Part shown: one piece after another, positions 17,688 to 25,271 of the stretch
Layout of the letters: each line of letters begins with the position of its first letter
Numbering within the stretch: position 1 is the first letter of the stretch
NCBI GenBank assembly: GCA_002482005.1
Contig: DLFD01000007.1
Span: 14,582 to 41,555, forward strand
Direction of reading: 5' to 3'
DNA from: Lachnospiraceae bacterium UBA7729
GTDB taxonomy: Bacteria > Bacillota > Clostridia > Lachnospirales > Lachnospiraceae
Length of the DNA: 26,974 nucleotides
Translations under genes and position numbers: made by a program
Notes under the pieces: model-generated
The model's database searches: none
What the model was told of the DNA's origin: nothing
What the model saw: the letters and a program-made list of their open reading frames with translations, nothing else

Positions 17688-17737
17688 AACGAGATCTGAT
17701 TAACGAGAGAAATCGATATAATTTTTGCGGGGAGCTT

Positions 17738-20425
17738 ATGAAAACAAAGAAACAGTATTATTTTATTTATACAGTATTGTTTGCTTTGATTTTGAGTACC
17801 ATATTGGGATGGTATCATATTCAGGGAAAAATACCGGTCCGCTTTACTGATGGCGTGGAACAGCTGTATATAGAATTCGTTTATGTAGGTCGATGGTTTC
17901 GAAAGATCTTCAAAAGTATTATTATCCATCATCAGTTTAGCATTCCCATGTGGGATTCAGCTCTGGGATATGGGCAAGATACGATAAATACAATTTCCGG
18001 AGTTGTCGGAGATCCGTTCTATTGGCTGTCAGCTATTATTCCGTCTAAATACTCAGAGGCAGGATTTGTCATCATTCTGGTTTTGCGTCTTTTTTTCAGT
18101 GGAATTACTTTCAGTTGGTATTTGTTTTATAAAAAAAGAAGTTATTACGCAACACTTATGGCTGCGCTGATTTATACTTTTTCTGCATCCTTGTTTATTG
18201 GATTTGTTCAGCAGATTATGATACCTCCATTCTATATTTTCCCTCTTGTAATGCTGGGGATAGATAAACTGTGGAATGGGGAGAAAGCTACCCTTTATAT
18301 CCTCGCCCTCGCATTCAGCTTTATTAATTATTATTACTTTGCCTATATGATGGCCATATTTATTGGGGCTTACTGTATTCTCTATTATTTCTTGTCTTTC
18401 AAAAACAAGTCAGTACATGCATTCTTTTCGAAGGTAGGGAAGTTTCTTCTCTATTCCATAATCAGTGTGGGGATTTCCTCTATTGCCCTTTTACCGGTTA
18501 TTATCATTCTTTCGCAGAATGAGAGACTATCGCTTCATTATGCGATGGGGCTTTTTTATGACCGATCATTTACAGGCAGTGTGATTACGGGGTTTATTAC
18601 TCAAAATTGGATGGGAGGGAGAGACTGCATTATTGGTTTTGCACCTATCGTACTTCCGCTTACAGCGTTGATGTTGACCTCTGGGAAGAAAAATATAAGG
18701 ATTAAGATAGAGTTCCTTGGCCTGAGTGTGGGTCTTTTGATACCGCTTGTAGGACATGTATTAAATGGATTTAGTTATGCAGCGAACAGATGGGTGTGGG
18801 CGTACTGTCTTGTGGTTTGTGTAATCTGTGCGGATGTTCTTGACAATATCGAGGAATATTCCTTCATGCAGTTTATTGCTGCCGGGATGATTACAGTAAT
18901 ATATGGTCTTGTCTGCATCTTTGAATGGGGTGAATTAATATCTATTTATTTTTTTGCATCCCTCCTCCTTTCTGTTATCGCTTATTTTATTCTCTTTATT
19001 TACTGTTATGGCAGAAGAGAAAATCATCAAAGAACAATAAAAACAGCCTCATCTGTGATGCTTCCCTGTATGGTAGTTGGTTGCTGCATCTGGACGGGTT
19101 ACCTCTATCATTGTCCAAATCTGACATCTCATGTCATGGAGTCTGCAGATTCCGCTGATCTTTTGGGAAATGTAGAAAATAGTGGCAGTCAGTGGCTGTT
19201 AAGGAAATCAGACTTTGCGGATGGTACGCGGTATGACGAGGCAGGTGTTTCCAGAGTACGTAATTCAACATGGCTCACTGGCATCAGTGGGATGGATTTT
19301 TACATGAATATCTGTAATCCGTCCATAACATCCTTTAACAATCATATGGGGCTGCTTACATCTCCCTTTATAGGTGGGTATTCCGGACTGAACCGTAGGA
19401 GCCAGTTAGAGGCAATGATGGGGGTAAACCAGTATATTGTGCCTAAAGATTCTGAGACTCTTCTTCCTTATGGGTATTCGAAAGTACTTCGTGCAAAAGA
19501 AGGAGATTCTGTATATAGCAAGAGACTGTATCAGAATATTTTTTACTCCTATGAGGAGAGTGCCAGCTGGTTGGAATATATGAACCTCTCTCCTTTTGAA
19601 CGTCAGCAGCTGATTATGCGCTCCTGTGTAATTGATGGTAAGTCAACAACCAAGTACAAGGATATCTCTTTGCCAGAGGATCGAATCTCTTATGTACTTA
19701 CGACAGATGAAAATGTTCAGATCAGTAATAATACTATTGAGGTAAAAAACAGTGGAGCCACTGCTTCGCTGACCTTTAAACCACAGGATAATGCAGAATT
19801 ATACATCGAATTTCGAACATTTGCGATTGCTGAAGCTAACGGGACAGAGATCTTTTCAGTATCACTGAACGGAAAGAAAGATGGCAATCCCATAGGATAT
19901 ATTTCTGCTACATTTGATGGGTTGACACCCAATTCTCATATGTATGGCGGAAAAGAGGACTGGCTCATTAATTTAGGGTATCTGAAGACACCGGTTGATG
20001 AGATTGAGATTACTTTTATGACACCGGGTGTTTATTCATTGGATGATTTGGCTGTTTACGCCCTTCCGAAAGAAGAAATAGAAAAAACACTCCAGAATAT
20101 GAAAGATCACCAGGCAAGCCATGTGTCTATGAAAGAGAATCAATATTCTGCGGAGATTACACTGCAGGAAGATGGCTTGGTGTTCTGCTCGGTTCCTTAT
20201 TCCAGAGGATGGCAAGCAACCGTAGATGGAGAACCTGTGGAAATATTGCGCGCGAATGACGGATTTATGGCTGTCCGTGTAAAAAGCGGCAGGCATGTGA
20301 TAGAATACCATTACGTCACACCAGGACTTGTGAAAGGCACTGGTATTTCTGTATTTTTTGTTCTATTGCTTCTCATCCTTTGTATATGGGACAGGAAGAA
20401 AAAACGTAACTTAATGACCCTGTAA
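17738..20425 (+). CDS. YfhO family / GT-C-like integral membrane protein
   Basis: 895 residues. A long N-terminal region carries about twelve hydrophobic helices up to residue ~460. It includes RFTDGVEQLYIEFVY near residues 35-50, where GT-C enzymes place the acidic catalytic loop, and SMIWD-like PMWDSALGYGQD. A large extracytoplasmic beta-rich part follows, then the YfhO hallmark VPYSRGWQATVDGEPVEILR with GFMAVRVKSGRHVIEY near the end and one last helix before a KKKR tail. Bacillus YfhO and related proteins act as GT-C transferases that use lipid-phosphate sugars to decorate wall polymers. It would be a natural user of the lipid-linked sugar made by the 4405/5121 pair or by the GtrB-like enzyme at 22319. 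ATG at 17738 after GGGGAG. Strongly AT-rich (19 G/C in 60 bases at 18181-18240). Confidence 0.85.
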   Translation: MKTKKQYYFIYTVLFALILSTILGWYHIQGKIPVRFTDGVEQLYIEFVYVGRWFRKIFKSIIIHHQFSIPMWDSALGYGQDTINTISGVVGDPFYWLSAIIPSKYSEAGFVIILVLRLFFSGITFSWYLFYKKRSYYATLMAALIYTFSASLFIGFVQQIMIPPFYIFPLVMLGIDKLWNGEKATLYILALAFSFINYYYFAYMMAIFIGAYCILYYFLSFKNKSVHAFFSKVGKFLLYSIISVGISSIALLPVIIILSQNERLSLHYAMGLFYDRSFTGSVITGFITQNWMGGRDCIIGFAPIVLPLTALMLTSGKKNIRIKIEFLGLSVGLLIPLVGHVLNGFSYAANRWVWAYCLVVCVICADVLDNIEEYSFMQFIAAGMITVIYGLVCIFEWGELISIYFFASLLLSVIAYFILFIYCYGRRENHQRTIKTASSVMLPCMVVGCCIWTGYLYHCPNLTSHVMESADSADLLGNVENSGSQWLLRKSDFADGTRYDEAGVSRVRNSTWLTGISGMDFYMNICNPSITSFNNHMGLLTSPFIGGYSGLNRRSQLEAMMGVNQYIVPKDSETLLPYGYSKVLRAKEGDSVYSKRLYQNIFYSYEESASWLEYMNLSPFERQQLIMRSCVIDGKSTTKYKDISLPEDRISYVLTTDENVQISNNTIEVKNSGATASLTFKPQDNAELYIEFRTFAIAEANGTEIFSVSLNGKKDGNPIGYISATFDGLTPNSHMYGGKEDWLINLGYLKTPVDEIEITFMTPGVYSLDDLAVYALPKEEIEKTLQNMKDHQASHVSMKENQYSAEITLQEDGLVFCSVPYSRGWQATVDGEPVEILRANDGFMAVRVKSGRHVIEYHYVTPGLVKGTGISVFFVLLLLILCIWDRKKKRNLMTL

Positions 20426-20449
20426 AATAACCGCGGGAGATAGAAAACG

Positions 20450-21226
20450 ATGAAAGTTGTCATTCTGGCAGGCGGCCTCGGTACCCGTATCAGTGAAGAG
20501 AGCCACCTGAAACCAAAGCCGATGATCGAGATTGGTGAGAAACCGATTCTTTGGCATATCATGAAGGAATACTCTCATTATGGGTTCAACGAATTTATTA
20601 TCTGTGCAGGATACAAGCAACATGTGATTAAGGAGTGGTTTGCGGATTATTATCTGCATACGAGTGATATTACTTTTGACTTTACAGCAGGCAATAAGAT
20701 GATTGTCCACAATAATGTGTCTGAGCCTTGGAAGGTTACAATTGTCGATACGGGCTTGAACACTATGACTGGCGGTAGGGTAAAACGCATTGAGAAATAT
20801 ATCGATGATGATAGTTTCTTCTTGACGTATGGAGATGCGGTTTCGAATGTGGACATCAGGAAACTGTATGAATTTCATGTTGAACATAAAAGGTGTGTAA
20901 CTCTGACCACCGTGAGTATTGCTCAGCAGAAGGGGGTTCTCGAGATCGCTCCGGATAATCAGATTCTGTCATTCAGAGAGAAGGATGATCAGGACTCCGC
21001 ATTGATCAATGGCGGGTACATGGTATGCAACAGGAAAATATTTGATTATCTTAATGGGGACGATACTGTTCTTGAAAAGGGACCGATGAATCGGCTTGCG
21101 TCTGATGGAGAACTGATGAGCTTTTACCATAAGGGTTTCTGGCAGTGTATGGACACAAAGCGTGAGATGGACTATCTGGAAAAACTTTGGGATTCCGGAG
21201 AAGCACCATGGAAAGTGTGGGATTGA
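20450..21226 (+). CDS. rfbF: Glucose-1-phosphate cytidylyltransferase
   Basis: 258 residues, matching RfbF/AscA/DdhA length. It makes CDP-glucose from CTP and glucose-1-phosphate, the first step to CDP-linked 3,6-dideoxyhexoses. Motifs: LAGGLGTRISE (6-16) for nucleotide binding, PKPMIEIG (22-29) with K23, YGDAVSNVD (127-135) with the metal-binding D129, and GFWQCMDTKRE near the C-terminus, which is characteristic of this subfamily. ATG at 20450, preceded by GGGAGATAG. The next gene begins 1 nt past its stop, so rfbF and rfbG are translationally coupled. Cytoplasmic. Confidence 0.95.
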   Translation: MKVVILAGGLGTRISEESHLKPKPMIEIGEKPILWHIMKEYSHYGFNEFIICAGYKQHVIKEWFADYYLHTSDITFDFTAGNKMIVHNNVSEPWKVTIVDTGLNTMTGGRVKRIEKYIDDDSFFLTYGDAVSNVDIRKLYEFHVEHKRCVTLTTVSIAQQKGVLEIAPDNQILSFREKDDQDSALINGGYMVCNRKIFDYLNGDDTVLEKGPMNRLASDGELMSFYHKGFWQCMDTKREMDYLEKLWDSGEAPWKVWD

Positions 21227-21227
21227 T

Positions 21228-22295
21228 ATGGCATTTGATATTGGCTTCTATAAGGACAAGAGAGTATTTATCACGGGCCACACAGGATTCAAGGGCTCCT
21301 GGCTCTGTAAATTGTTAACGAATGCAGGCGCCGATGTTACAGGCTATTCCTTGGAACCGCCAACCAATCCATCTCTTTTTCAAATTGCTCAGATTGAGAA
21401 AGATATTCATTCAGTTATTGGCGATATTCGCAGCTATGAATCTTTAAAAAAGGCATTCGACGATGCAAAGCCGGAGATTGTCCTGCATCTGGCAGCCCAA
21501 CCCCTTGTTAGACTCAGCTACCGGGAGCCGGCATATACCTATGAGACTAATGTCATGGGTACAGTCAATATCCTCGAATGCGTACGGCATGCGGATTGCG
21601 TGAGATCGTTCCTGAATGTTACAACAGATAAAGTCTACCTGAATAAGGAATGGTCTTGGGGTTATCGGGAGAATGAGGAACTCGATGGATATGACCCATA
21701 TTCAAATTCGAAATCCTGCTCTGAGTTGGTAACGCATTCTTATAAAAAGTCGTTTTTCACAAAAGACGATGGAAGTTCTGCTGTCGCGATATCTACTGCC
21801 CGAGCGGGCAATGTCATAGGCGGAGGGGACTTTGCTGAAGATCGGATTATTCCAGACTGCGTCAGGTCTGCGATTGCTGGCAAGGAAATTGTTGTACGCA
21901 ATCCATATTCTACGAGACCATACCAACATGTACTGGAACCCCTGTATGCGTATCTGATGATTGCGGCGAAGCAATATGAAGATGACAAGTATTCCGGATG
22001 GTATAATGTTGGACCGGATGAGGGAGACTGTTATCAGACTGGGGCACTAACAGATTTGTTTGTGAAGTACTGGGGAGACGGTCTGACATGGGTCAACAAG
22101 TATGATGGTGGCCCTCATGAGGCAAACTTTCTCAAGCTAGACTGCTCCAAGCTTAAATCAGTATTCGGTTGGCAGCCCCATTGGCATCTGGAAGAGGCAG
22201 TCAAGCGCACTGTTGAGTGGAGCAAGTGCTTGGTTGAGAAAGGCGACGTCCGCGAATGCATGGACAGGCAAATTAAAGCATTTCTCAACAGCTGA
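21228..22295 (+). CDS. rfbG: CDP-glucose 4,6-dehydratase
   Basis: 355 residues, an extended short-chain dehydrogenase/reductase. Converts CDP-glucose to CDP-4-keto-6-deoxyglucose using bound NAD. Motifs: TGHTGFKGSWL (16-26) for the dinucleotide loop with the FKG signature of this subfamily, HLAAQPLVRLSY (87-98), TTDKVY (132-137), the catalytic YSNSK (Y158, K162), and GNVIGGGDFAEDRIIPD. I use the ATG at 21228, one base after the rfbF stop, because it starts exactly at the family N-terminus; an earlier in-frame start at 21162 would overlap rfbF without homology. Adjacent rfbH supplies the following step. Confidence 0.95.
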   Translation: MAFDIGFYKDKRVFITGHTGFKGSWLCKLLTNAGADVTGYSLEPPTNPSLFQIAQIEKDIHSVIGDIRSYESLKKAFDDAKPEIVLHLAAQPLVRLSYREPAYTYETNVMGTVNILECVRHADCVRSFLNVTTDKVYLNKEWSWGYRENEELDGYDPYSNSKSCSELVTHSYKKSFFTKDDGSSAVAISTARAGNVIGGGDFAEDRIIPDCVRSAIAGKEIVVRNPYSTRPYQHVLEPLYAYLMIAAKQYEDDKYSGWYNVGPDEGDCYQTGALTDLFVKYWGDGLTWVNKYDGGPHEANFLKLDCSKLKSVFGWQPHWHLEEAVKRTVEWSKCLVEKGDVRECMDRQIKAFLNS

Positions 22296-22318
22296 CTACT
22301 GGGGTGAGATAATAAGCT

Positions 22319-23293
22319 ATGAAAAAGACAATCAGCATTTTAATTCCCTGTTTTAACGAACAGGAGAATGTGGTTCCGATGAGCCAGGCTCTCACGAAAC
22401 TGTTTGCGGAAAAACTTCCGGAATATAATTACGAGATCGTTTTTATCGATAACGATTCGCAGGATGGTACGCGAGTCCTTTTGAGGAAGATATGCCAGGA
22501 AGATGAGCGTATTAAGGCAATATTCAACGCAAAGAATTTCGGACAGTTCAATTCGCCCTATTATGGCATGATGCAGACATCGGGTGACTGTACGGTACTC
22601 CTTTGCTGTGATTTTCAGGATCCGGTGGAACTGATTCCGGATATGGTAGCAGAATGGGAAAAAGGGTATAAGCTGGTCGTTATGCAGAAAACCCAGAGCA
22701 AAGAGAGCAGGATTCTCTATTTTCTCCGCTCTTGCTACTACAAGCTGATCAAGAAAATGTCACAGGTTGATCAGATTGAGCATTTTACAGGGTTTGGCCT
22801 CTACGATAAGTCTTTTATCAACGTGTTGCGGGATCTGAAAGACCCGACACCTTTCCTGCGTGGAATTGTAGCAGAACTGGGATATAAGATTAAATACATC
22901 TCGTATACACAGGCGAAGAGGCGGGCTGGGAAGACTCATAATAATTTCGCTTCGCTTTATGATGCGGCGATGCTGAGTTTTACGACTTACACGAAAGGTG
23001 GCTTGAGACTGGCCACGTTTATTGGTTTTGGCTGCTCGATTCTGTGTATTGTTCTTGCCATTGTATTTTTCATTCTGAAACTGGTTTATTGGGACCGGTT
23101 TAAAGCCGGGATGGCTCCTCTTCTGATCGGGATGTTTTTTATCGGTTCCATGATTCTTTTCTTCCTTGGAATTATGGGAGAATATATTCTCAGTATGAAT
23201 CAGAGGATTCTCAGGCGTCCTTTGGTTATTGAAGAAGAGCGCCTGAATTTTGGTACAGATACAGAAGACGGAGAAAAGAGAATCAATGGCTGA
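22319..23293 (+). CDS. GT2 glycosyltransferase, GtrB/YfdH-like with two C-terminal helices
   Basis: 324 residues. GT-A domain: ISILIPCFNEQENV (5-18), FIDNDSQDGT (42-51), AKNFGQFNSPYYGMMQTSGD (71-90), and the metal site DFQDP (98-102), the variant normal for GtrB/DPM-like bactoprenol transferases. Two hydrophobic helices follow near residues 233-258 and 267-288. GtrB enzymes attach a sugar to undecaprenyl phosphate on the inner face, and a GtrA protein then flips it; here a gtrA-type gene overlaps the 3' end by 8 nt. The pair lies inside the CDP-sugar operon (between rfbG and rfbH), so I infer that the CDP-dideoxysugar product is its donor. This is a second lipid-sugar system beside the one at 4405-5573. 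Confidence 0.85.
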   Translation: MKKTISILIPCFNEQENVVPMSQALTKLFAEKLPEYNYEIVFIDNDSQDGTRVLLRKICQEDERIKAIFNAKNFGQFNSPYYGMMQTSGDCTVLLCCDFQDPVELIPDMVAEWEKGYKLVVMQKTQSKESRILYFLRSCYYKLIKKMSQVDQIEHFTGFGLYDKSFINVLRDLKDPTPFLRGIVAELGYKIKYISYTQAKRRAGKTHNNFASLYDAAMLSFTTYTKGGLRLATFIGFGCSILCIVLAIVFFILKLVYWDRFKAGMAPLLIGMFFIGSMILFFLGIMGEYILSMNQRILRRPLVIEEERLNFGTDTEDGEKRING

Positions 23294-23858
23294 TTTTAAG
23301 AATGGCTCCGAACCGACAGACAAACATTCTGAAAGACAGAGCGTCGGACCGACTGCATGGGAATGGATTTGCAAGGTAATCTATGCGGTTCTCGATGTTC
23401 TGTTCCGCCTTGTGCACAAGGAACTGAAGGAAGAACAATTTCATGCTTTCATGCAGTTTGTAAAGTTTAGTATCGTAGGTGTCTCCAATACGCTTATTTC
23501 ATACGTTACCTATGTAGTTGGTCTTCTGGTATTCAGAAGGTTTCACTGGTTTGGAAAGCAAGACTATTTGATAGCGCAGGTACTTGCATTCATTATCAGT
23601 GTTGCGTGGTCCTTTTATTGGAATAACCGCTTTGTATTTACGCTCCAGGAAGGCGAGCACAGGTCTCTTTGGAGAGCATTGATCAAGACGTATATTTCCT
23701 AATCTTTTACGGGACTGTTTTTGAGCAGTGCGCTCCTTTATTTATGGGTTCAGGTTTTTCACATTTCGGAATTCCTGGGGCCTGTTTTGAACTTGATTAT
23801 CAGTGTCCCGGTAAATTACCTGATTAATAAATATTGGGCATTTCGAAGCAAAAAGTAA
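23286..23858 (+). pseudogene. GtrA family flippase, interrupted by an in-frame TAA
   Basis: GtrA proteins are small four-helix membrane proteins thought to flip bactoprenol-linked sugars. The ATG at 23286 overlaps the GtrB-like gene by 8 nt. The reading frame encodes 138 residues, including FVKFSIVGVSNTLISYVTYVVG, a second helix, and SVAWSFYWNNRFVFT. It then meets TAA at 23700-23702 and continues in the same frame for 51 more residues (SFTGLFLSSALLYLWV, VPVNYLINKYWAFR) to TAA at 23856-23858. The last part is the family's fourth-helix region and ends in the usual NxxWxF motif, so the gene was whole until one codon changed, most simply TAT or TAC to TAA. Alternatives are a sequencing error or a functional split protein, which is less likely. 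An N-terminal extension of ~55 residues precedes the GtrA core. Confidence 0.8.
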
Positions 23859-23890
23859 CCAAAGGCTGTTGATAAGAAAGGATCGTTCAT

Positions 23891-25234
23891 ATGTCATCTT
23901 GGAAGAATGAGCAGGAAGCAAGAGCGCAGATCAAGGCAATGGTAGCTGACTACTATCATGATTTTAAGGAGAAGAAAGAGTCTTTTAAGCCGGGAGACAG
24001 AATTTCATATGCGTCCAGGGTATTTGACGAAAGGGAAATGCAGAGCCTGACTGACGCCATGCTGGATTTCTGGCTAACTACCGGAAGATTTGCTGACGAG
24101 TTTGAGAAGGAGTTTGCCTCCTGGATAGGTGTAAAGTATGCTCACCTGGTTAACTCCGGATCTTCCGCTAATCTGATTGCGTTTTCCGCACTGACAGCTC
24201 CGGAATTAGGAAATCGGCAGATTAAGAAAGGGGATGAAGTTATTACCGTTGCGTGCGGATTCCCGACTACGGTAACACCTGTGCTTCAATACGGAGCGGT
24301 TCCAGTATTTGTAGATGTAACAGTTCCTCAATATAATATTGATGTTACTCAGCTGGAGCAGGCACTCAGTCCCAGAACGAAGGCAGTCATGATTGCTCAT
24401 ACACTGGGGAACCCGTTTGACCTGAAGGCAGTCAAGGAATTCTGTCAGAAAAATAACTTGTGGCTGGTCGAGGATAACTGTGATGCGCTGGGTTCTGAAT
24501 ATACGATAGATGGGGAAACCAGATATACCGGAACATGGGGTGATATTGGAACGTCTTCCTTCTATCCGCCGCATCATATGACGATGGGAGAGGGAGGCTG
24601 TGTCTATACAAATAACCCGAAGCTGAACCGTTTGATTCTTTCTTATCGTGATTGGGGGCGAGACTGCATCTGCCCGTCCGGACATGATAACTTCTGTGGC
24701 CATCGGTTTGATGGAAAGTATGGAGAACTGCCGAAAGGGTATGATCACAAGTATGTATACAGCCACCTTGGATATAACTTGAAGGTGACTGATATGCAGG
24801 CTGCAGTAGGAGTGGAGCAGCTGAAGAAGTTTCCGTCATTTATCGAACGCAGGAGGCATAATTGGGCACGTCTTCATGAGGCTCTTGAAACAGCGGAGGA
24901 TAAACTGATATTACCGGTTGCAGCGGAAAATTCGAATCCTTCTTGGTTTGGTTTCCTTATTTCCATCAGACCGGAAACGGGAATCGACAGAAATCAGGTC
25001 ACCAGATACATTGAATCAAAGAATATACAGACCCGGCTGCTGTTTTCCGGAAATCTGATTCGGCACCCAGCGTTCGACCAGATTCGCGGAACGGATGCCT
25101 ATCGTGTAGCAGGAGATTTACATCAGACAGATTTCATTATGAATCATACATTCTGGGTAGGTGTATACCCGGGAATGACTGACGAAATGATCGACTATAT
25201 GGCTCAGACAATCAAAGAAGCTGTAAATCAGTAA
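23891..25234 (+). CDS. rfbH: CDP-4-keto-6-deoxyglucose 3-dehydratase (E1 type)
   Basis: 447 residues. PLP enzyme with a [2Fe-2S] cluster that removes the 3-hydroxyl from CDP-4-keto-6-deoxyglucose. Visible: VNSGSSANLIAFSAL (87-101) for phosphate binding, VEDNCDALGS (193-202) with D195, and FYPPHHMTMGEGG (224-236), where His228 replaces the PLP-linking Lys of aminotransferases; this is the hallmark of the dehydratase. Cluster ligands follow the pattern C197, C259, C261, C269 (Cys-x-Cys-x7-Cys at the end). ATG at 23891 after GAAAGGA. Normally an iron-sulfur flavoprotein reductase (RfbI/AscD, E3) completes the step; none is seen in this window, and it may lie further on or elsewhere. Confidence 0.95.
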   Translation: MSSWKNEQEARAQIKAMVADYYHDFKEKKESFKPGDRISYASRVFDEREMQSLTDAMLDFWLTTGRFADEFEKEFASWIGVKYAHLVNSGSSANLIAFSALTAPELGNRQIKKGDEVITVACGFPTTVTPVLQYGAVPVFVDVTVPQYNIDVTQLEQALSPRTKAVMIAHTLGNPFDLKAVKEFCQKNNLWLVEDNCDALGSEYTIDGETRYTGTWGDIGTSSFYPPHHMTMGEGGCVYTNNPKLNRLILSYRDWGRDCICPSGHDNFCGHRFDGKYGELPKGYDHKYVYSHLGYNLKVTDMQAAVGVEQLKKFPSFIERRRHNWARLHEALETAEDKLILPVAAENSNPSWFGFLISIRPETGIDRNQVTRYIESKNIQTRLLFSGNLIRHPAFDQIRGTDAYRVAGDLHQTDFIMNHTFWVGVYPGMTDEMIDYMAQTIKEAVNQ

Positions 25235-25271
25235 GCCGCTGTTGATGAATACAAGCAAGGAATGAAAAAGA

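Noticed and set aside
23865..25248. Shared GCTGTTGATRA shortly before rfbH (23865) and the ThDP gene (25238)
   Set aside because: Eleven bases with one mismatch and no symmetry; probably coincidence.
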